From: Chloroflexota bacterium
Lineage (GTDB): Bacteria; Chloroflexota; Anaerolineae; Fen-1058
Direction of reading: 5' to 3'
Assembly: GCA_016219235.1 (NCBI GenBank)
Contig: JACRBO010000543.1
Location: 1 to 5,101, forward strand
Length of the DNA stretch: 5,101 nt
Made by a program: the position numbers and the translations under genes. Below are positions 5,078-5,101 of this stretch, piece after piece. The notes beneath the pieces are model-generated. The model made no database searches and was not told where the DNA came from. It saw only the letters and a list, made by a program, of their open reading frames with translations. Numbering within the stretch: position 1 is the first letter of the stretch; each line of letters starts with the position of its first letter.

Positions 5078-5101
5078 CGTCGTTGCGAGGAGCGTCCTGA
5101 G
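5078..5101. repeat. palindromic repeat R8, cut by the window edge
   Basis: The first 24 bases match the start of R6 exactly (CGTCGTTGCGAGGAGCGTCC, then TGAG), so this is probably another long-form copy continuing past the window. Confidence 0.85.

Larger units (their letters stand above)
4660..5101. repeat. head-to-tail array of palindromic repeats (R4-R8), no gene
   Basis: From 3 bases after the GIY-YIG stop codon to the window edge there is only repeat DNA. Units start at 4660, 4755, 4851, 4981 and 5078, all in the same orientation. Three of the four spacers are 10 bp: GATACCGTCG twice and GATACCGCCG once. The shared spacer suggests tandem duplication of a unit of about 96 bp and not independent insertions. 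Open frames across the array on both strands are by-products of the repeat. Confidence 0.9.

Noticed and set aside
4897..5100. Small plus-strand open frame in the array
   Set aside because: It consists only of repeat units R6-R8 and owes its openness to the low stop content of the repeat.
4660..5101. Possible CRISPR array
   Set aside because: The periodic repeats are 85-112-bp palindromes separated by short, mostly identical 10-bp spacers. CRISPR arrays have short repeats with unique spacers of about 30 bp, and no cas gene is present.

Overview
The window reads as a chromosomal segment of a moderately GC-rich bacterium. The gene mix and, above all, the dispersed palindromic repeat with CGTCATTGCGAGGAGC ends suggest a Chloroflexota (Anaerolineae-like) genome or metagenome-assembled genome. 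That placement rests on recognition only, because no rRNA or other phylogenetic marker is present.

Layout: All four credible genes are on the plus strand. (1) 1-204 has no gene: a C-rich/G-rich inverted repeat (1-103) and a short dispersed motif. (2) 205-765 encodes an isochorismatase-family cysteine hydrolase. (3) 766-897 is a spacer with two small inverted repeats and a second copy of the dispersed motif. (4) 898-2451 encodes an acyl-CoA (propionyl-CoA type) carboxylase carboxyltransferase beta subunit. (5) 2452-2584 is almost wholly filled by one palindromic repeat. (6) 2585-4198 encodes an FdrA-family protein (NDP-forming acyl-CoA synthetase fold) starting at TTG; a complete copy of the repeat sits inside it, in frame, and adds 40 codons. 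(7) 4199-4348 is another, elaborated repeat that touches the fdrA stop codon. (8) 4366-4656 encodes a small stand-alone GIY-YIG endonuclease. (9) 4660-5101 is a head-to-tail array of four complete repeats plus one cut by the window edge.

Function: The first three genes may form a metabolic neighbourhood: an amide-type hydrolase, a CoA-dependent carboxyltransferase and FdrA. FdrA (AllF) in E. coli is reported as part of oxamate carbamoyltransferase together with AllG and AllH. No AllG/AllH homologue, biotin carboxylase or biotin carrier is in the window, so the pathway cannot be fixed.

Most interesting signal: One hairpin-forming repeat family (eight copies, R1-R8) behaves like a mobile palindromic element. 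It fills intergenic gaps, abuts stop codons, is open in five of six frames, is inserted within a conserved enzyme without breaking the frame, carries an optional nested hairpin module found in either arm, and brackets a small GIY-YIG nuclease gene. A repeat/nuclease mobilisation pair, analogous in concept to REP elements with their RAYT transposases, is a testable hypothesis and not shown by the sequence alone.
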